Shown: positions 32,959 to 44,473 of the stretch, one piece after another
Position numbering within the stretch: the first letter of the stretch is position 1
How the letters are laid out: every line of letters starts with the position of its first letter
NCBI GenBank assembly: GCA_001599815.1
Contig: BCIA01000004.1
Coordinates: 126,862-190,861 of the forward strand
DNA length: 64,000 nt
From: Furcasterigmium furcatum
Taxonomy: Eukaryota; Ascomycota; Sordariomycetes; Glomerellales; Plectosphaerellaceae
Reading direction: 5' to 3'
The notes under the pieces: generated by a model
The model's database searches: none
The model's input: the letters and a program-made list of their open reading frames with translations, nothing else
Told to the model about the DNA's origin: nothing
Translations under genes and position numbers: made by a program

Positions 32959-35900
32959 CTAGAGAGCTTCATCTGCCTCGAAGCTTTCCATCTCGTCTTC
33001 CACGTCGTACCCGGCTTCCTGCATCTCCCGCTTCCGCTCGATGGCGAGACGCGCTTCATGGATGGCATCCCACTTGGCTTTCTGCTCGGGCGTTGGATCC
33101 ACTGGCTTGACCAGGCCACGCTTCCGCAGCCTGCGTCGGTGTTGTCTCTTGCCGAGGAAGTCCAGAGACGCCATGTTCACGTCGTGAATGTCGCTGCCCG
33201 TGATGTACTCCCAGGCATCGAGGTACTTGTCAGACAGGTCCTCTGAAAGCTGTTCGTACAGCTGACGGCCCTCGCCGTTGGTGATCCACTGGTCGAGCTT
33301 GACCGGGATGGCGGAGCCCCAGAAGGGGTCACTGGGCTCCCAGATGCACGGCCCGTTGGAGGGGGAGCAAGTCTCCGGTCGACAGTATTGTGCGCACATG
33401 GCAGACTCTGCGATGAACCAGAGAGAGAAGGCGAGCAGAATCGAGCCCAAGAAGGTGAATCGGAAGGGCTTGCGTCTGTACAAGGATGGCAGGGGTACCT
33501 GGAGGTAGGTAACCGCCTGCGCAGGCAACTTTTCGCTTGCGATGGCAGACTTGCTCTTGATGGGCTTGATGGCCTTGGTGGGTGCTGCTGTAGATGCTGG
33601 CACATCAGCAGGCTTCAGCGAGCTGGCGAACTTTTCCGTCTCCGATGCCAGGGGCAGGGGATGATCCGCATGAGCGAGGTTCCCTTCCAGCCTTTCGATG
33701 CCTAGCTTTGCTGAGCGAATGCCCATCAAGCCGTCTGTCAGCGTCTTGCTCATCCTGTTGTATCGTTCGAGCTCGCTGTGGTCCTTGTCAGGGTTTGCTT
33801 CTATCTCCTGGCGTTTCGTCGAGATCTCCGTCAAAAGGCGATCGATGTCGCTGGAGGGCGCCAATTGAGCCTTGGAGCCCACAAGCAACTGTTCGAAATC
33901 GTCGAGGGTAGAGTCCTCAATCTGATAGGTCCGCTGGATCTCGAGCAGGTCATCTCTAACTGTCGGTGGCTTCACAGAGTTCAACAGAGGGCCGCGAGTG
34001 CGAGGCAGTGACCTGGTGCGGCGGCGACGGAGTCCTGGTGCTGCGACTGCTGGCGTGTCGTTGGGCTCGAGGCCAGTGCTCTTGAGCGCGCCATCCTCGT
34101 CGTGAGTCTCCGTGACGTAGAGTTTAGAACGAGGCCTCGACCTCGATCGATCAGATGTTGTTGGCACTGGACGGGAACCGATCACCCCCTTGCCGACTGT
34201 TGCGGATGTTGATTCTTTCTGCCCAACATCTGCAGTGAGTCGCTCCTCGACCTTCGTCGGAGCAGGTGTTTCGACGTATGCTCCCACAACCTTGGGTGTT
34301 GGCATCGAGGCCACATCACGTTTGGCAGGTCGTGGCGTTGTTTCAGTCGGCTCGTCCTCATCCTCATCCTCACTTGGAGGGCCCACCGACGGTGCTCGAA
34401 CGGAGCCCCTCTCAGACTGGTTGTCGCCGAGAGCAAACAGCTGGATCTCCCCTTCGATGCGATCGGTCGGATCATTGTCAGACATGGCCCTGCTTGAACG
34501 TTTCTCCTTTGTAGATTCAGTCGATGACGTTCGACGCGCGCCGACCAACCCGACAGATCGCGAGTTGTTCTCATTCTCACTGGACACGGGTGCCGGGACG
34601 CTGAGGGGGAGATGACGCCAGCGGTTATCGTCAGTTTCCTCTGCGTGCCGTGCAGCAAGTTTCGTCTCCCCGCTGTCATTCTTGTCGCTTGCTCCTGGGC
34701 TCGCGCTAGCTGCGCGAGCTAACTGCCGAAGGAGGTCCCTTGAGTCTGACCTGGCGTGCGTGGAGCCATTGCGGGAATGAGGGACATCTCTGCGGCTCTT
34801 TGCGGCAGCTGCTGCCTCTTCGCCCACGGTCCCACGATTGCCGCCACGGAAGATGGTGACGGGGGTGTTGGGAATCTTCTCTCCATCCTCATCCGCTTGA
34901 CTTGACGGCACCTTGGCAGGGGTACCTGCGGGCTGACTTGTAGGCACGGCTTCTTGGACGACTTCTGAGTTGCGCGGTTTCGCTTGGGTTTCGGGAGACA
35001 AGGACCTCGACATGGAGTTCTGCTCTCGAATATCGTCCAGACGATTGGCCGCCAGCGCCTTCTTCGACATGAAGGTCTTTTCCCGCTCTCTGATCTCATC
35101 GAGCTTCACGTTTCTCTGTGGTGCCGCGTCTTCGGGGTATGCTGCAGCGGCCTGGTCAAGCTCCTCCTCGAGCTGCTGTATTTCGTCCAGCTTGGTGTTC
35201 TTCTGCTGTACCTCAGGCTCCCTGGGGAAGTCCGGGGTGCCAACTTGTTGCTCGATTTCACGCTGTCGAATTTCGTCCAGCTTCGTATTCGCCCTTGACA
35301 TTGCGGCTCCAAGACCGACAGTGGAGATTCGCGGGCTGTCGGAGATTTGCAGGTCGCCAGCGGTGAACTCCTGATCGACCTGCCACCCAAAGCTCTTGTT
35401 TGGCGATGGTTCCAGGACATCTGCCGATGCGGGCCGGGAGCTGGGTGGCGTGGGCTCCTGAGGCTGGATTTCTGTCTCCACGGACGGGATCGGCACGTCG
35501 GGCGCGTATTCAGAGCTCGAGTGGCGGCGGTCGGCGGCTGGAATACCCCGTTCCTCCCGCGCAAGCAAGTGAGCCACCCATCCCTTAGGTACGTGACCCT
35601 TGGAGAAGGCTGGAGGCTGAGGGCTGGTCGACAGACTGCTGGTGCTGGCCCTCTTTGTCAGACGGCCTGCCTCGGGGATCCGCGATGCTTGCCTGTCCAT
35701 GCCATTGTTACTGAACCTGTTGCTCGGGGAGTATGGCCGCTGTTGCTCCTCCGCAAACTGGCCAAAACGTCGATCGAAACTGCTCGAGCTCGACAGGCTG
35801 TCCGCGGATCGCACAGTGTCGTTGTCGATATCGCGCGCACCGGGGTACTGGGGAGTCTGGCTTCTTCTGCCGAAGGTGGCAGATTGCCTGTTATTAGCTG

Positions 35901-36387
35901 CCTGGCTGGTTTGGCGTCCATCAGACGCCCGGCTCAGCGGTCGCGGTCGGGGTGCGGGACTTGGGGACCCGTCAACAGGCGCAGGGGAGAGCCGGAGTGT
36001 TCTTGGTGACGCGTATCGGTCTTCTTCGGCCTCGGCCATGCGGTAGGCCTCTGTCAGGGAGATTTGTTGGCGGGCCTTGGAAAAGACACCCGCGGCGGAG
36101 TTGGGTCGCGGGATGCGGGATGCCCCATCGCCGTTGCTGGAAGTCACAGACGGCGTAGGCGACACGGCGCCGGAAAGGCGGTCAGGGCCTGTGGTTGCCG
36201 CGAGAGCAGAAAGCCCGTCGGAGTAGGCGTTGCGTCCGAGATTAGGCCTCGTATCGGCCTTCAAGCTCTCCCTGGATTGCTTCTGGAACAGCGACTGGCG
36301 ACCCTCCTTGTTGACCACGAGGGGTATCGAGGTTCGTCCGTTCGGCCTCGGCAGAAGTGCTCTGCGGTTCTCCGAGTCCGCATCCAT
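32959..36387 (-). CDS. large disordered protein with KLDEIR repeats and a C-terminal membrane span
   Basis: Single-exon frame of 1142 aa, not matched to a named protein. Residues 1-350 are disordered and rich in Ser, Arg and Pro (SRIPRPNS, ASRIPEAGRLTKRAS). Around 365-470 four units recur: TKLDEIRQREIEQQ, TKLDEIQQLEEELD, VKLDEIREREKTF and NRLDDIREQNS, likely short charged helices. A Ser/Arg-rich middle (RSRSRPRSKLYVTETHDEDG) follows, then a predicted coiled-coil stretch (residues about 830-910). One membrane span, FRFTFLGSILLAFSLWFIAE, lies near 974-996. After it come four cysteines (CAQYCRPETCSPSNGPC) and a charged tail. Topology suggests an ER or nuclear-envelope protein with a large cytosolic or nuclear side. 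This is inference; function unknown. Confidence 0.8.
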   Translation of the reverse strand: MDADSENRRALLPRPNGRTSIPLVVNKEGRQSLFQKQSRESLKADTRPNLGRNAYSDGLSALAATTGPDRLSGAVSPTPSVTSSNGDGASRIPRPNSAAGVFSKARQQISLTEAYRMAEAEEDRYASPRTLRLSPAPVDGSPSPAPRPRPLSRASDGRQTSQAANNRQSATFGRRSQTPQYPGARDIDNDTVRSADSLSSSSSFDRRFGQFAEEQQRPYSPSNRFSNNGMDRQASRIPEAGRLTKRASTSSLSTSPQPPAFSKGHVPKGWVAHLLAREERGIPAADRRHSSSEYAPDVPIPSVETEIQPQEPTPPSSRPASADVLEPSPNKSFGWQVDQEFTAGDLQISDSPRISTVGLGAAMSRANTKLDEIRQREIEQQVGTPDFPREPEVQQKNTKLDEIQQLEEELDQAAAAYPEDAAPQRNVKLDEIREREKTFMSKKALAANRLDDIREQNSMSRSLSPETQAKPRNSEVVQEAVPTSQPAGTPAKVPSSQADEDGEKIPNTPVTIFRGGNRGTVGEEAAAAAKSRRDVPHSRNGSTHARSDSRDLLRQLARAASASPGASDKNDSGETKLAARHAEETDDNRWRHLPLSVPAPVSSENENNSRSVGLVGARRTSSTESTKEKRSSRAMSDNDPTDRIEGEIQLFALGDNQSERGSVRAPSVGPPSEDEDEDEPTETTPRPAKRDVASMPTPKVVGAYVETPAPTKVEERLTADVGQKESTSATVGKGVIGSRPVPTTSDRSRSRPRSKLYVTETHDEDGALKSTGLEPNDTPAVAAPGLRRRRTRSLPRTRGPLLNSVKPPTVRDDLLEIQRTYQIEDSTLDDFEQLLVGSKAQLAPSSDIDRLLTEISTKRQEIEANPDKDHSELERYNRMSKTLTDGLMGIRSAKLGIERLEGNLAHADHPLPLASETEKFASSLKPADVPASTAAPTKAIKPIKSKSAIASEKLPAQAVTYLQVPLPSLYRRKPFRFTFLGSILLAFSLWFIAESAMCAQYCRPETCSPSNGPCIWEPSDPFWGSAIPVKLDQWITNGEGRQLYEQLSEDLSDKYLDAWEYITGSDIHDVNMASLDFLGKRQHRRRLRKRGLVKPVDPTPEQKAKWDAIHEARLAIERKREMQEAGYDVEDEMESFEADEAL

Positions 36388-37961
36388 GTCGATGCGGCAA
36401 TGTGACGAGGAGCTTCGTGGGAAAGGTCGTCGTTCAATGTGGGAAGGGGGGTCAATGATCGGCTGGTTGCATGGTCGTGGAGTGAGAATGGCCGAGTCGT
36501 TTCATGACATGCGAAGAAAGGGAGCAAAGGAGGTAAAGAGTGGAAGAATGAGAAAAGAAGAGGGGCGGGTCAGAAGTGGTGGTCAGTCGTTCCGAGGCAT
36601 CTCATCTGCAAAGCATAGCGGTGGCACAGATGGAAATCAATGTTTGGATTGTCGTGGCTTCAAGCTGTGGAAGCGCGTCTGGGGGAATAAAAGGCGGCGG
36701 ACCCGCCTGACAGGGGTCCCTGCTCTTTCGGGGCTAGCGTCATTTACCAGAGCACGGGCCGCTTCCGAGAGTGGACATATTGATACGGGCAGTGGGTGGG
36801 CCTGAGACATGTGGTCCTCGGTGCTCTTGCAGCATTTCGGAAGATGAACACCTCATCAGGTTCAGGGGCATGAGTTGAAAGAGACGAGCCATGTCTGTCA
36901 ACGTCTACCTAGTATTCTATTCTAATTCTACCGCCTGATTGCTTCTTCCATGAATACCATACCCCGCTTGATCCTGCAGCTCGGCCCCAAGTGCTTCCAG
37001 TTGCCGTCCTGCAGTGATCCGTCAAACAGGTGACTGCCTCAATGCTGGTGTCACCAGGGTCGCCTTTTCGAAGGACCTCCCGATGGATGACTCTCAAGGT
37101 AGCGAGTTACTAGGGGCGGTGTCTGTCATGATGCCCACTGGAACTTCAAGTACAGCATGATGTACCAAGACAGGATGATGTCGAGGCGAGAAGCCGTGCC
37201 TGCTTGGACTGAAGGCAAGCCTCAGGGGAAATTCAAGCAGCGAAGCAGGCAGAGCACTTGAACTTATGCCAGTGATCAATCTTCTCAAGGCACCAGGGGG
37301 AAGAAGTATCCCACTCATGTTCGTATGCCTCAGGCATTGCAAGATGCGGAGGCGGGCACTCTCCAGACTGCAAAGTCAGCCAGAATGTCACTTTGATATC
37401 ACGGCTAAAAGAATGCAGCGTCGATGCCAAATCATCTTGTATTGGCTACCCACTCCCCTTTCCAAGGAGTCATTAGTCCTCTTCCACGAGCGGCAACCAC
37501 CAGGCCTCCTCCGCCATGTCCGAGTGCGGTTGCCCCGACTCCTCGGCCGCCGCGCCCTCCAGCCGACTATCAGTCTGAGCCACCGGATAATGCGGTCCAT
37601 TGCTCGAGAAAAGGAATAAACAGTCCGATTTGCGTCCAAAGGCCGCCCGAAAGTTGAATTCCCCGTTCCCGTTCCGTGAACTTTTTTGTTGATGGTACAA
37701 GCGCTCAAAGTCATACACACTCTTGCCGAGAAGAGACAGAAAGGGAGATGGAAGAGGGGGAGCCTCCAAAGACAGTCGAGTCAAACCCTCCTTCCTTCAG
37801 CAGCCCTCGCCCTGAGACACATAACACAGCGAGCGAAAAAATGTGTGGCGGCATCGTGGTAACGCGTCGAGGAGTGTCGGTGGGCTGAGGGGCAGTTAGG
37901 GACTGCCGCGCTCGCGATCCCAGAATCCTTGATGCTTCCGATCACCGCCACTGCTACCCTC
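36388..37961. other. intergenic, promoter of the KLDEIR-repeat gene
   Basis: 1.6 kb. The first part is the upstream region of the gene ending at 36387; the rest is the 3' region of DEF1. No gene, RNA or repeat is recognised. Confidence 0.45.
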
Positions 37962-37995
37962 CTAATGGTAGTTTCCGCCCCAGCCGCGCTGCTGC

Positions 37996-38027
<32 letters not shown>

Positions 38028-40999
38028 TTGGCCGCCGCCGCCGTAGTAGCTGCTGTAGTTCTGGGCGTAAGAGCCGAACCCGGCGTTACCATGCTGGCCG
38101 CTTCCGCTCATGCCGTATCCGCTGCCGCCGTGCAAGTTATGGCCTTGCTGCTGCTGGAGGTGGCTGGGGTAGCCGCCGTATCCACCCATCTGGGAGTTGG
38201 ACTGCGGGGGCGGGAGGCCAGCCTGGCTGGCAGGAGCGGTCTGGGTGGCCGATCCGGGGCGGGCTCCGCCGAGCGAGGGGGAGGGACCGGAGCCCGTCTT
38301 GGACTCTCCAAAGGGCTTCAGATCATCGTTTCCGGGTCCGCTGACAGACTGCTGCGCGGGTCCATTGAAGCCCTGGCCGGCCTGGGAGGGGAACGAAGAG
38401 CCACTGCGACCGAACGAGTCCTGGATGCCGCCGAATCCGCTGCCAGCGCCCAGACCGCCGGGGTTGGCGGCCTGAGTAGAGCCGGCGCGTCCGAAATCAC
38501 TGCCCAGTCCAGAGCCGAGGCCACTGTCTCCGCGGTGGAGAGAGGACTGACCAAAGCCGGAGGCGGGGGAAGAGGCGTGATCGTAGGGGCCCTGGGGAGA
38601 CATGCCGTAGGGCTGCTGGTACATGGCGGCACCCTTTCCGTAAGGGCCGGCGCCGTATGCGCCCTGGCCGTAATGTCCGTAGTTCATGAAGCCCGAGTAG
38701 TAGGGGCTGCCCGCGTAAGGGTGGCTGTAGCCGTAGTTCTGCTGCACATGCGACTGCTGCTGAGTCGCCTGCGTGGCGGCACTTTGCTGCTGCGCCTGCG
38801 TGGTAGGGTTGGGAGTCGAGTGGCCGCTGTTGTGGGCATCGTTCGAGACACCGCCCGCACCGTAGCGGGACTGGTTGTGCAGAGAGCCGCTCTGGGGATA
38901 CTGGCTGAGGTTATCAGCCTGAGAGTTGTTGTAGCCGCCGAAAGAGCGCTGCTGGCTGGCAAGGCCATCCTGTTGACCCTGGCCACCCTGCTGGCCGTAG
39001 GGCTGTCCGTAGTAGTTGTAAGGAGCGCGGTTTTGCTGATCCGCGGTGTAGTAGGAGGAGTACTCGCTCGGTGCCGAACTGAAGGCTCCACCAGCCTGCT
39101 GAGCCTGGGCCTGGGACTGCTGGCTCTGCAGAGCATCCAATTGGCTCTGAGAGGGATTCGCCTGCTGCGAGAACGGATCGAGAGGCTTTTGAGCGAAGGA
39201 CGAGGGATCCTGGGCGCCGGGCTGTCCATAGCGGGAGAACTGGTTCTGGGCAGACTGGGGGCCAGCCTGGGCTGTTGTGAAAGAAAGGTCAGCGCATGTC
39301 TTTGTTCCGGGTGTGTGGAATGACCGTACCTTGAGCAGAGGCGGGCTGAACGGGAGCAGCGGCAGTGGGAGTTGCTAAAGCAGAGTTAGCACAAGTTGAT
39401 CATGAACAGCGGGTTGCCAGTGTAATCATACAGTTGGCGGCGGCAGCAGCGGGCTGCGTAGGGGCCGCGAAGAACTCGGCCGAAGCATCCTTGGGGACAA
39501 CGGGGGGAAGGGATGTGCGAGGATGAGCGACCGGGGACTCGGCAGGAGGCTGAGTGCGGGTCTCAGGCTCCTCGCGATCTCCGTCGATGTCCTCCTCACT
39601 GCCCAGGTTGAAGGCGCCGAACTGAACGGCGGTGCGATCGACTTCGCGGTTGCCGGGCATGCGGACGGCCTCTTCCTGGTCAAGAATCCTCCTCTGGTAG
39701 CTGGGCGTGCGAGTGGTTCGCTCGGCGGTGGCCTTCAGAGCGGAAGCAACGTAACCGCTGGAGGAAGACTGAGTTTGGGGACGAGCGGCTTGTTGATGCT
39801 GTTGCTGCGAGGCAGACAGAGGCGTGGCAGTGGCACTTCCGGCAAGGCGGGGATCCCACGAGTCGGCCGCGGTGCTGGCGACGGTGGCAGTAGCGGGGGG
39901 ATGCGAGTCATCATGGACCTGTTCGAGGTTGATCTCAGTAAGCTGATCCTTGGAAGGCGGCAGCGCAATCTCGGGCACAATGACGCTAGGTACTTGAGTG
40001 GTAGCCGGTTCCTGTTCAGCCTCAACGAACGGCTCTGCGGCAGCCTCGACGGCGGGCTCTGGGGCGGACTCGGGCGTGGGTTCGGTATCAATGGATTCGG
40101 TGGTAGGGATGGGTTCAATGGATTCGGCGGGCTTTGCGACGGGAGCCTCGGCGGGCTTCGCGACGATCTTGGGCGCAGTGGACTGGCGGAGCATGCTGGC
40201 CCAGGTCTTCGCACCGGCAGCGGCGGCTGGCTTGGGCGCATCCTCGACAGGCGCGGCAGCAGTCGTGGGCTTGCTCTCGCCCCAGGCGTCTCCAACATCG
40301 GGCTTGGTGTCCCAGGCAGAAGACTCCTCGGTCGGGATGGACAGAGTTTGCTGCTCCTTGGCGACATGTCGGGCACCATTGGTGGTGGCAGCATTTGAGG
40401 ACCTGCCCCGGGCACTGCGGCCGCCTCTCTCGGTGGCCCTGCCGCGGCCGCGGCCGCCTTCAGACACGTTACGTCCTCCGCGAGCGGGCCTGGGAACAGG
40501 AGCAGACTGGTCGGGAGCGGAGGTCGAGGCCTCCTTCTTCGAGCGAGGAACCTTCTTCGTCTTGGAAACTTCACCCCACTGGGAGATGGTACCTGTGGGA
40601 GAACATGTAAGTTAGCGTCTCGAGATGGCGATGATACACGTGACCAGATGGCGTCCATTCAATCGACAGATGGGGGAGGGGCTTACCTTCGGCGATGCGC
40701 GTGACAGCCTCGGTCTCGTCGCCGTCGGTTTCCTGGAGTGCGAACAGAATATCGACCTCGGACCACTCGGGGAACATCTCCTTGATGACGGGGGTCTTGT
40801 CTCCGTATTGCTTCTTGAGGTCTGCGATCACGCCTTGATCGTCGTCGAACGCGCTCGGGTTGTCGACGCCGTCCGTCTTGGAATCGGGGCCATTCGCCCT
40901 GCCGCCTGAGCGACCGCCGCGGCTCGCGAACCCTCCTCTCCCACCGCGAGCTGAACCCCTGCCGCGCGCGGCGGACGACCTTGCCTGGACCTCAGACAT
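37962..40999 (-). CDS. DEF1: RNA polymerase II degradation factor Def1-like
   Basis: Predicted 942 aa, exons 40999-40687, 40592-39432, 39374-39330 and 39271-37962, in phase. N-terminus: RGG-type stretch (ARGRGSARGGRGGFASRGGR), then a CUE-like ubiquitin-binding helix set KKQYGDKTPVIKEMFPEW, SEVDILFALQETDGDETEAV. The middle is Ala/Pro/Glu-rich. The second half is Gln/Gly/Tyr-rich (YGYSHPYAGSPYYSGFMNYG) and ends in about 14 Gln followed by RGWGGNYH. This is the Def1 layout. In yeast Def1 promotes ubiquitination and removal of stalled RNA polymerase II after DNA damage and is itself processed by the proteasome. The 45-nt third exon is easy to miss. It is divergent from the gene at 41748. Confidence 0.85.
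37989..38030. repeat. CTG/CAG triplet repeat coding poly-Gln
   Basis: Fourteen nearly uninterrupted CTG units with two TTG interruptions encode a polyglutamine run at the extreme C-terminus of the Def1-like protein. CAG and CAA codons are mixed, so the tract is partly stabilised. Length could vary between strains. Confidence 0.85.
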
Positions 41000-41747
41000 G
41001 GTGATGTGGTAGTCGGGATTTGATTTCCACGTGGTAAAGACGTGGTCGAGCTGCGAATTGTCCCGAGGGCAAAACAGCTCGAGCGGTTGCGACGAATCGA
41101 AAACGAGTAGAGGAAAACAAAAGAAACAGGCGAGGACGTCGCGCACGATCGGGCGTGGGATGGGTGGGTGGGTGGTGGTGATGGAGACGAGATTCGAGGC
41201 GTTGTGAATGGAGTTGTTTTGTGAAGCTCTCTCCAGTGGAAAAAGTTGACTGATGGGACCTCGAACCTAAGGCAAGGCAAGAGCAGCCTGGGACGCCTGT
41301 GGAGGGCAGGCACGGCAGGTGGGCAACTGGGGCAGGCGCTGCACAGGGAGGCTTAGGCCGCTGCAGGGGAGGCCGCTGGGGGCTCGTGCCGCGAAAAATG
41401 ACGACCCCTTGTGCACGCATCGGGACTAGCGTTGCCAGCCTTTGGTCCTCGAAGCTATCGGGCCACGTGACGTCCAGCCAGCCGGTTGGTTGAGGCGGCG
41501 GGGCGTTTGGGGTAATCAGGTGACAGAGCTATCGAACCATGGATGACGGCCGGGGACTGTGAATGTTTCTGAAGCCGGCTCCCGTCGACCCGACCTCGAA
41601 CGATCGCATACGCCCAACACTCTCTCGACTTCTTCCTCAATCGACGAGCCAAAGATTGAATTGTACCCCCGTTGCAACCTCTGACACCTGCGACAACGAC
41701 CGCGAAAGCCGGGTGGCTACACTCATCGCATCAGCACCGGCGGCAAT
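41000..41747. other. divergent promoter: DEF1 / uncharacterised gene
   Basis: 748 bp between diverging genes. A short (GGGT)n stretch lies near 41156-41172. Otherwise only presumed promoter and leader sequence. Confidence 0.45.
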
Positions 41748-42962
41748 ATGAACACCACCAAGGCTCTGGGTTCCCTGAAGGGCGTGTTCCCCTCCATCCA
41801 CCAACCGCTGCCGCTCTCGAAGAACGAGTCTCAGAAGCTCCTCAACGCACTGAAGACCTCATTTCGCTCCAACCTCGACAAGGAATATGGCTGGGACTCA
41901 GAGAAGCCGTCCCAGACCCGGAACCCGACATCCTCGCACAACAAGGCCCCGAGTTCGCACCCCACCAGCATACAGCAGCACCACAGGCCGACAGACCGCC
42001 ATCTTGATTCCATCTTGTCGAACCCCCTTTTCAAGCAGGCCAAGCAGGCGACGGAACGAGCGGCTGGTCTCAAGCGTGATCCCATGGACGTCTTCGACGA
42101 GGCCGTTTCCAAGGGCATGATGACGCGGAAAGCGGCAACGGGATGCCTGATCGCGAAGCGGCGGGACATTCTACAATCCAGCTCACTGTCAGTGAGTGAG
42201 GCCATGGCAGCCTCGGGCGCTGGACGCCGAGTGGTTCAGTGGCTGCGCGCATCGGGAGAGGAGAGAAGTGGCGCGTTCCTCGGCGACGACCGCCTGATGA
42301 AGGAGCTGGTGAGCTTCCTGGTTGCTGAGGGCCTGGAGGAGGTCATATGGACGTGGGCACACCATCTGCACCGGACGGAAGGGCAACTGGAGGTCATCGG
42401 CCCTCAGGGGATCCTTCTTAGCAGACTGCTCTTCCGGCTGGTGGTTGCGAAGGCACGGGTCATGGACGACAAGAGTCTGGACGCAGCATATGCCGCCCTC
42501 CTGCGGGCGGACCACATGTGGCGGGAAAGCGACAATCTCCCGCGGATACTGCAAGAACCGTGGACGCATCTGTCATGGGCATCAACGGTCGAAGCGTGGA
42601 AGCGCCCCACGCCTTCAAACAACCTGTTCGAGGACTACGTGCGCATTTCCGAACACCTCCAGTCACCGGTCAAGCTCGACCTGGCGCATCTCGACCTGTA
42701 CCACCCCACGAAGCCGAGTCACGAGAAGGCTCTGGAATTCTTCAACGCTGAGTCCTGGGTCCCAGCGCAGGGGGCTGGATCATCAGACGAACAGGCTCTC
42801 AAGTCTCAAAAGTTCATCAACAGGGTCGTTTCGATGGGCATGGACACGGTCAGGCATCTCACGCAGATCGGACGGGTCGAGGAGGCGGACTGGGTCACAC
42901 GGCTCCTCCGCGAAAAGCTCTCAAATCGTTCATTAGGATATGACAGCATACCGGCCCTGTGA
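41748..42962 (+). CDS. uncharacterised conserved-looking fungal protein
   Basis: Single-exon 404 aa frame with no stop or weak stretch, lying divergent from DEF1 at a normal distance. Start: MNTTKALGSLKGVFPSIHQP. A low-complexity linker follows (residues 55-85, Ser/His/Thr). The rest is soluble and helical: DSILSNPLFKQAKQATERAA, KRDPMDVFDEAVSKGMMTRK, GRRVVQWLRASGEE, LMKELVSFLVAEGLEEVIWT. Near the C-terminus are SHEKALEFFNAESWVP and MGMDTVRHLTQIGRVEEADW. The basic start and lack of early acidic residues would allow a mitochondrial presequence, but this is weak. Repeated helix pairs suggest an alpha-solenoid. I do not recognise the family; no catalytic motif is visible. Confidence 0.75.
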   Translation: MNTTKALGSLKGVFPSIHQPLPLSKNESQKLLNALKTSFRSNLDKEYGWDSEKPSQTRNPTSSHNKAPSSHPTSIQQHHRPTDRHLDSILSNPLFKQAKQATERAAGLKRDPMDVFDEAVSKGMMTRKAATGCLIAKRRDILQSSSLSVSEAMAASGAGRRVVQWLRASGEERSGAFLGDDRLMKELVSFLVAEGLEEVIWTWAHHLHRTEGQLEVIGPQGILLSRLLFRLVVAKARVMDDKSLDAAYAALLRADHMWRESDNLPRILQEPWTHLSWASTVEAWKRPTPSNNLFEDYVRISEHLQSPVKLDLAHLDLYHPTKPSHEKALEFFNAESWVPAQGAGSSDEQALKSQKFINRVVSMGMDTVRHLTQIGRVEEADWVTRLLREKLSNRSLGYDSIPAL

Positions 42963-43130
42963 CGGGGCTTTGTTACTTATCTTTTCACAAATGATACCCA
43001 AATTATTTTCTCATGACCGCTTTCAGTCCACCGTAGTCATTTCTTGAAGCAATTATGGCCATCTTGGGCAATTGAAGCAAAAAGGGATTACATGATGGCG
43101 GGAGCACCTGGCAAAGTGGCAAAAATGAAC

Positions 43131-43201
43131 TCTCCGACGGGGAATTGAACCCCGGTCTCCAGCGTGACAAGCTGGCATACTAGCCACTATACGATCGGAG
43201 A
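43131..43201 (-). tRNA. tRNA-Asp (anticodon GTC)
   Basis: 71-nt cloverleaf with no intron. The acceptor stem TCTCCGA pairs with TCGGAGA at the 3' end. The anticodon arm is CCAGC-TTGTCAC-GCTGG, so the anticodon is GTC, reading GAC/GAT. The T arm is CGGGG-TTCAATT-CCCCG, which is standard. The D arm has TATAGTGGCTAGTA. CCA is not encoded, as expected in a eukaryote. The internal A and B boxes are intact, so it should be transcribed by RNA polymerase III. Confidence 0.95.
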
Positions 43202-44473
43202 TGTACCGTTGCACCATCTTGTGGGCTGCTGATGGAAACCAGTGTAAATTGTGGTCCTATGAGCTAAACTCAACCCGCATCCAGAGCATTTCGCATCTGA
43301 ACCCACCCAGCCGTTTTCACAAGAGGGGCAATAACCGACAAGAGGACATACAGCGGCCGAGCCATGTCTCGCGACTCAAATCCCTCCTCAATACATTTAT
43401 GCCTCACTCGTTTATCATGCAGAAGGCACTGTCACGTCAAGCTGAGAGCCAAACTTGACAGTTGACCAGAACCCTGATGGAGGGTGCCATCCTCGAAGCT
43501 ACCCCAATCTGATCCCATCAACCGACACCCGGGTCGAGCTCGAGCGTGCCGCGCCGGCATAAACTCCCGGGATCCGGCATGCAGGAGGGGGTACAGGCAA
43601 TACGCTGTATGCAGCAAGCCCTGTGCATCTGCGCACCCTCTCGCATCATTCTGGACGTGTCACCGCCGATGCAGGACCTCACATCTTTTCGCTCCAGGTC
43701 GACATCTCGGGGTGCTCTGCTCCCACACCGACATTTCGCGCCACGACAACGGCATCGGCCCAATCGCGGAAAATTGCGCGCGTCATGGCCTCCCCGGAGG
43801 AAGTTATTGGCTGCGAAACGCCGGGTATTCTCGATGCGACGGGGGGAGATATCGGACTGAGCTCCAGCAGCAACCCCTACGGAGAATTGCCAGCGCAGTC
43901 CTGCCTGTGTCCGGAACTGGGGTTCGGAAGCGAGACTGGCGTGTTCGAGTACAGCGAAGGCTCGATCGCGGCGGCCGCTAACTCCCCTGACAGATGGTGG
44001 TCTCATGCAGCTTGTTGTCGTCTCATTGTCGAGGTCGATCTTCGCCGACTGTCTGCGACTGCGATTGGCACCGCCGATGGGTGGTGGTCAGACGGTGAAT
44101 CGCCCTGTTCGGATTCGTCAATTGCCTTGATACAATGGAAGGATTAGAGGTAGCACAGGAGCCAATGTCTGACAATGCCCGTCACCACAATCTGAGTCCA
44201 ATGTTTGATATATGTATATTAAGCGGCAGAATGAGGCGTTAATATGGAAGTGTGCATCGGCTCGGGACCACTACCGGTCAACCACCGAGCCGAGCAGCGT
44301 GCATCCTCCTGCGATAAAAGCATTGTGGGTATGGAAACATTCTAGAGCGCGCTTCCTCCACCCGTTGCTCCTCCTGATGCAGAAATCCGTTTCTCCTGTT
44401 GTGTTATTTTTTGTGGGGGATTTTACTGTTTCCTGTTCCTCGCGCCCGCGCGGGGCTCGCGCCTTCGCAGCTC
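43202..44473. other. gene-free region between tRNA-Asp and oxidoreductase
   Basis: 1.3 kb. Several overlapping frames of 100-170 codons exist, but none reads like a protein. The part next to 44473 is the 3' region of the oxidoreductase. Nothing else is seen. Confidence 0.45.

Noticed and set aside
37929..39323. 464-codon plus-strand frame opposite DEF1
   Set aside because: Leu/Ala/Val-rich product is the mirror of the Gln/Gly/Ser-rich DEF1 coding strand.
43484..44147. overlapping frames between tRNA-Asp and the oxidoreductase
   Set aside because: Frames on both strands of similar length with random composition; none continues across plausible introns.
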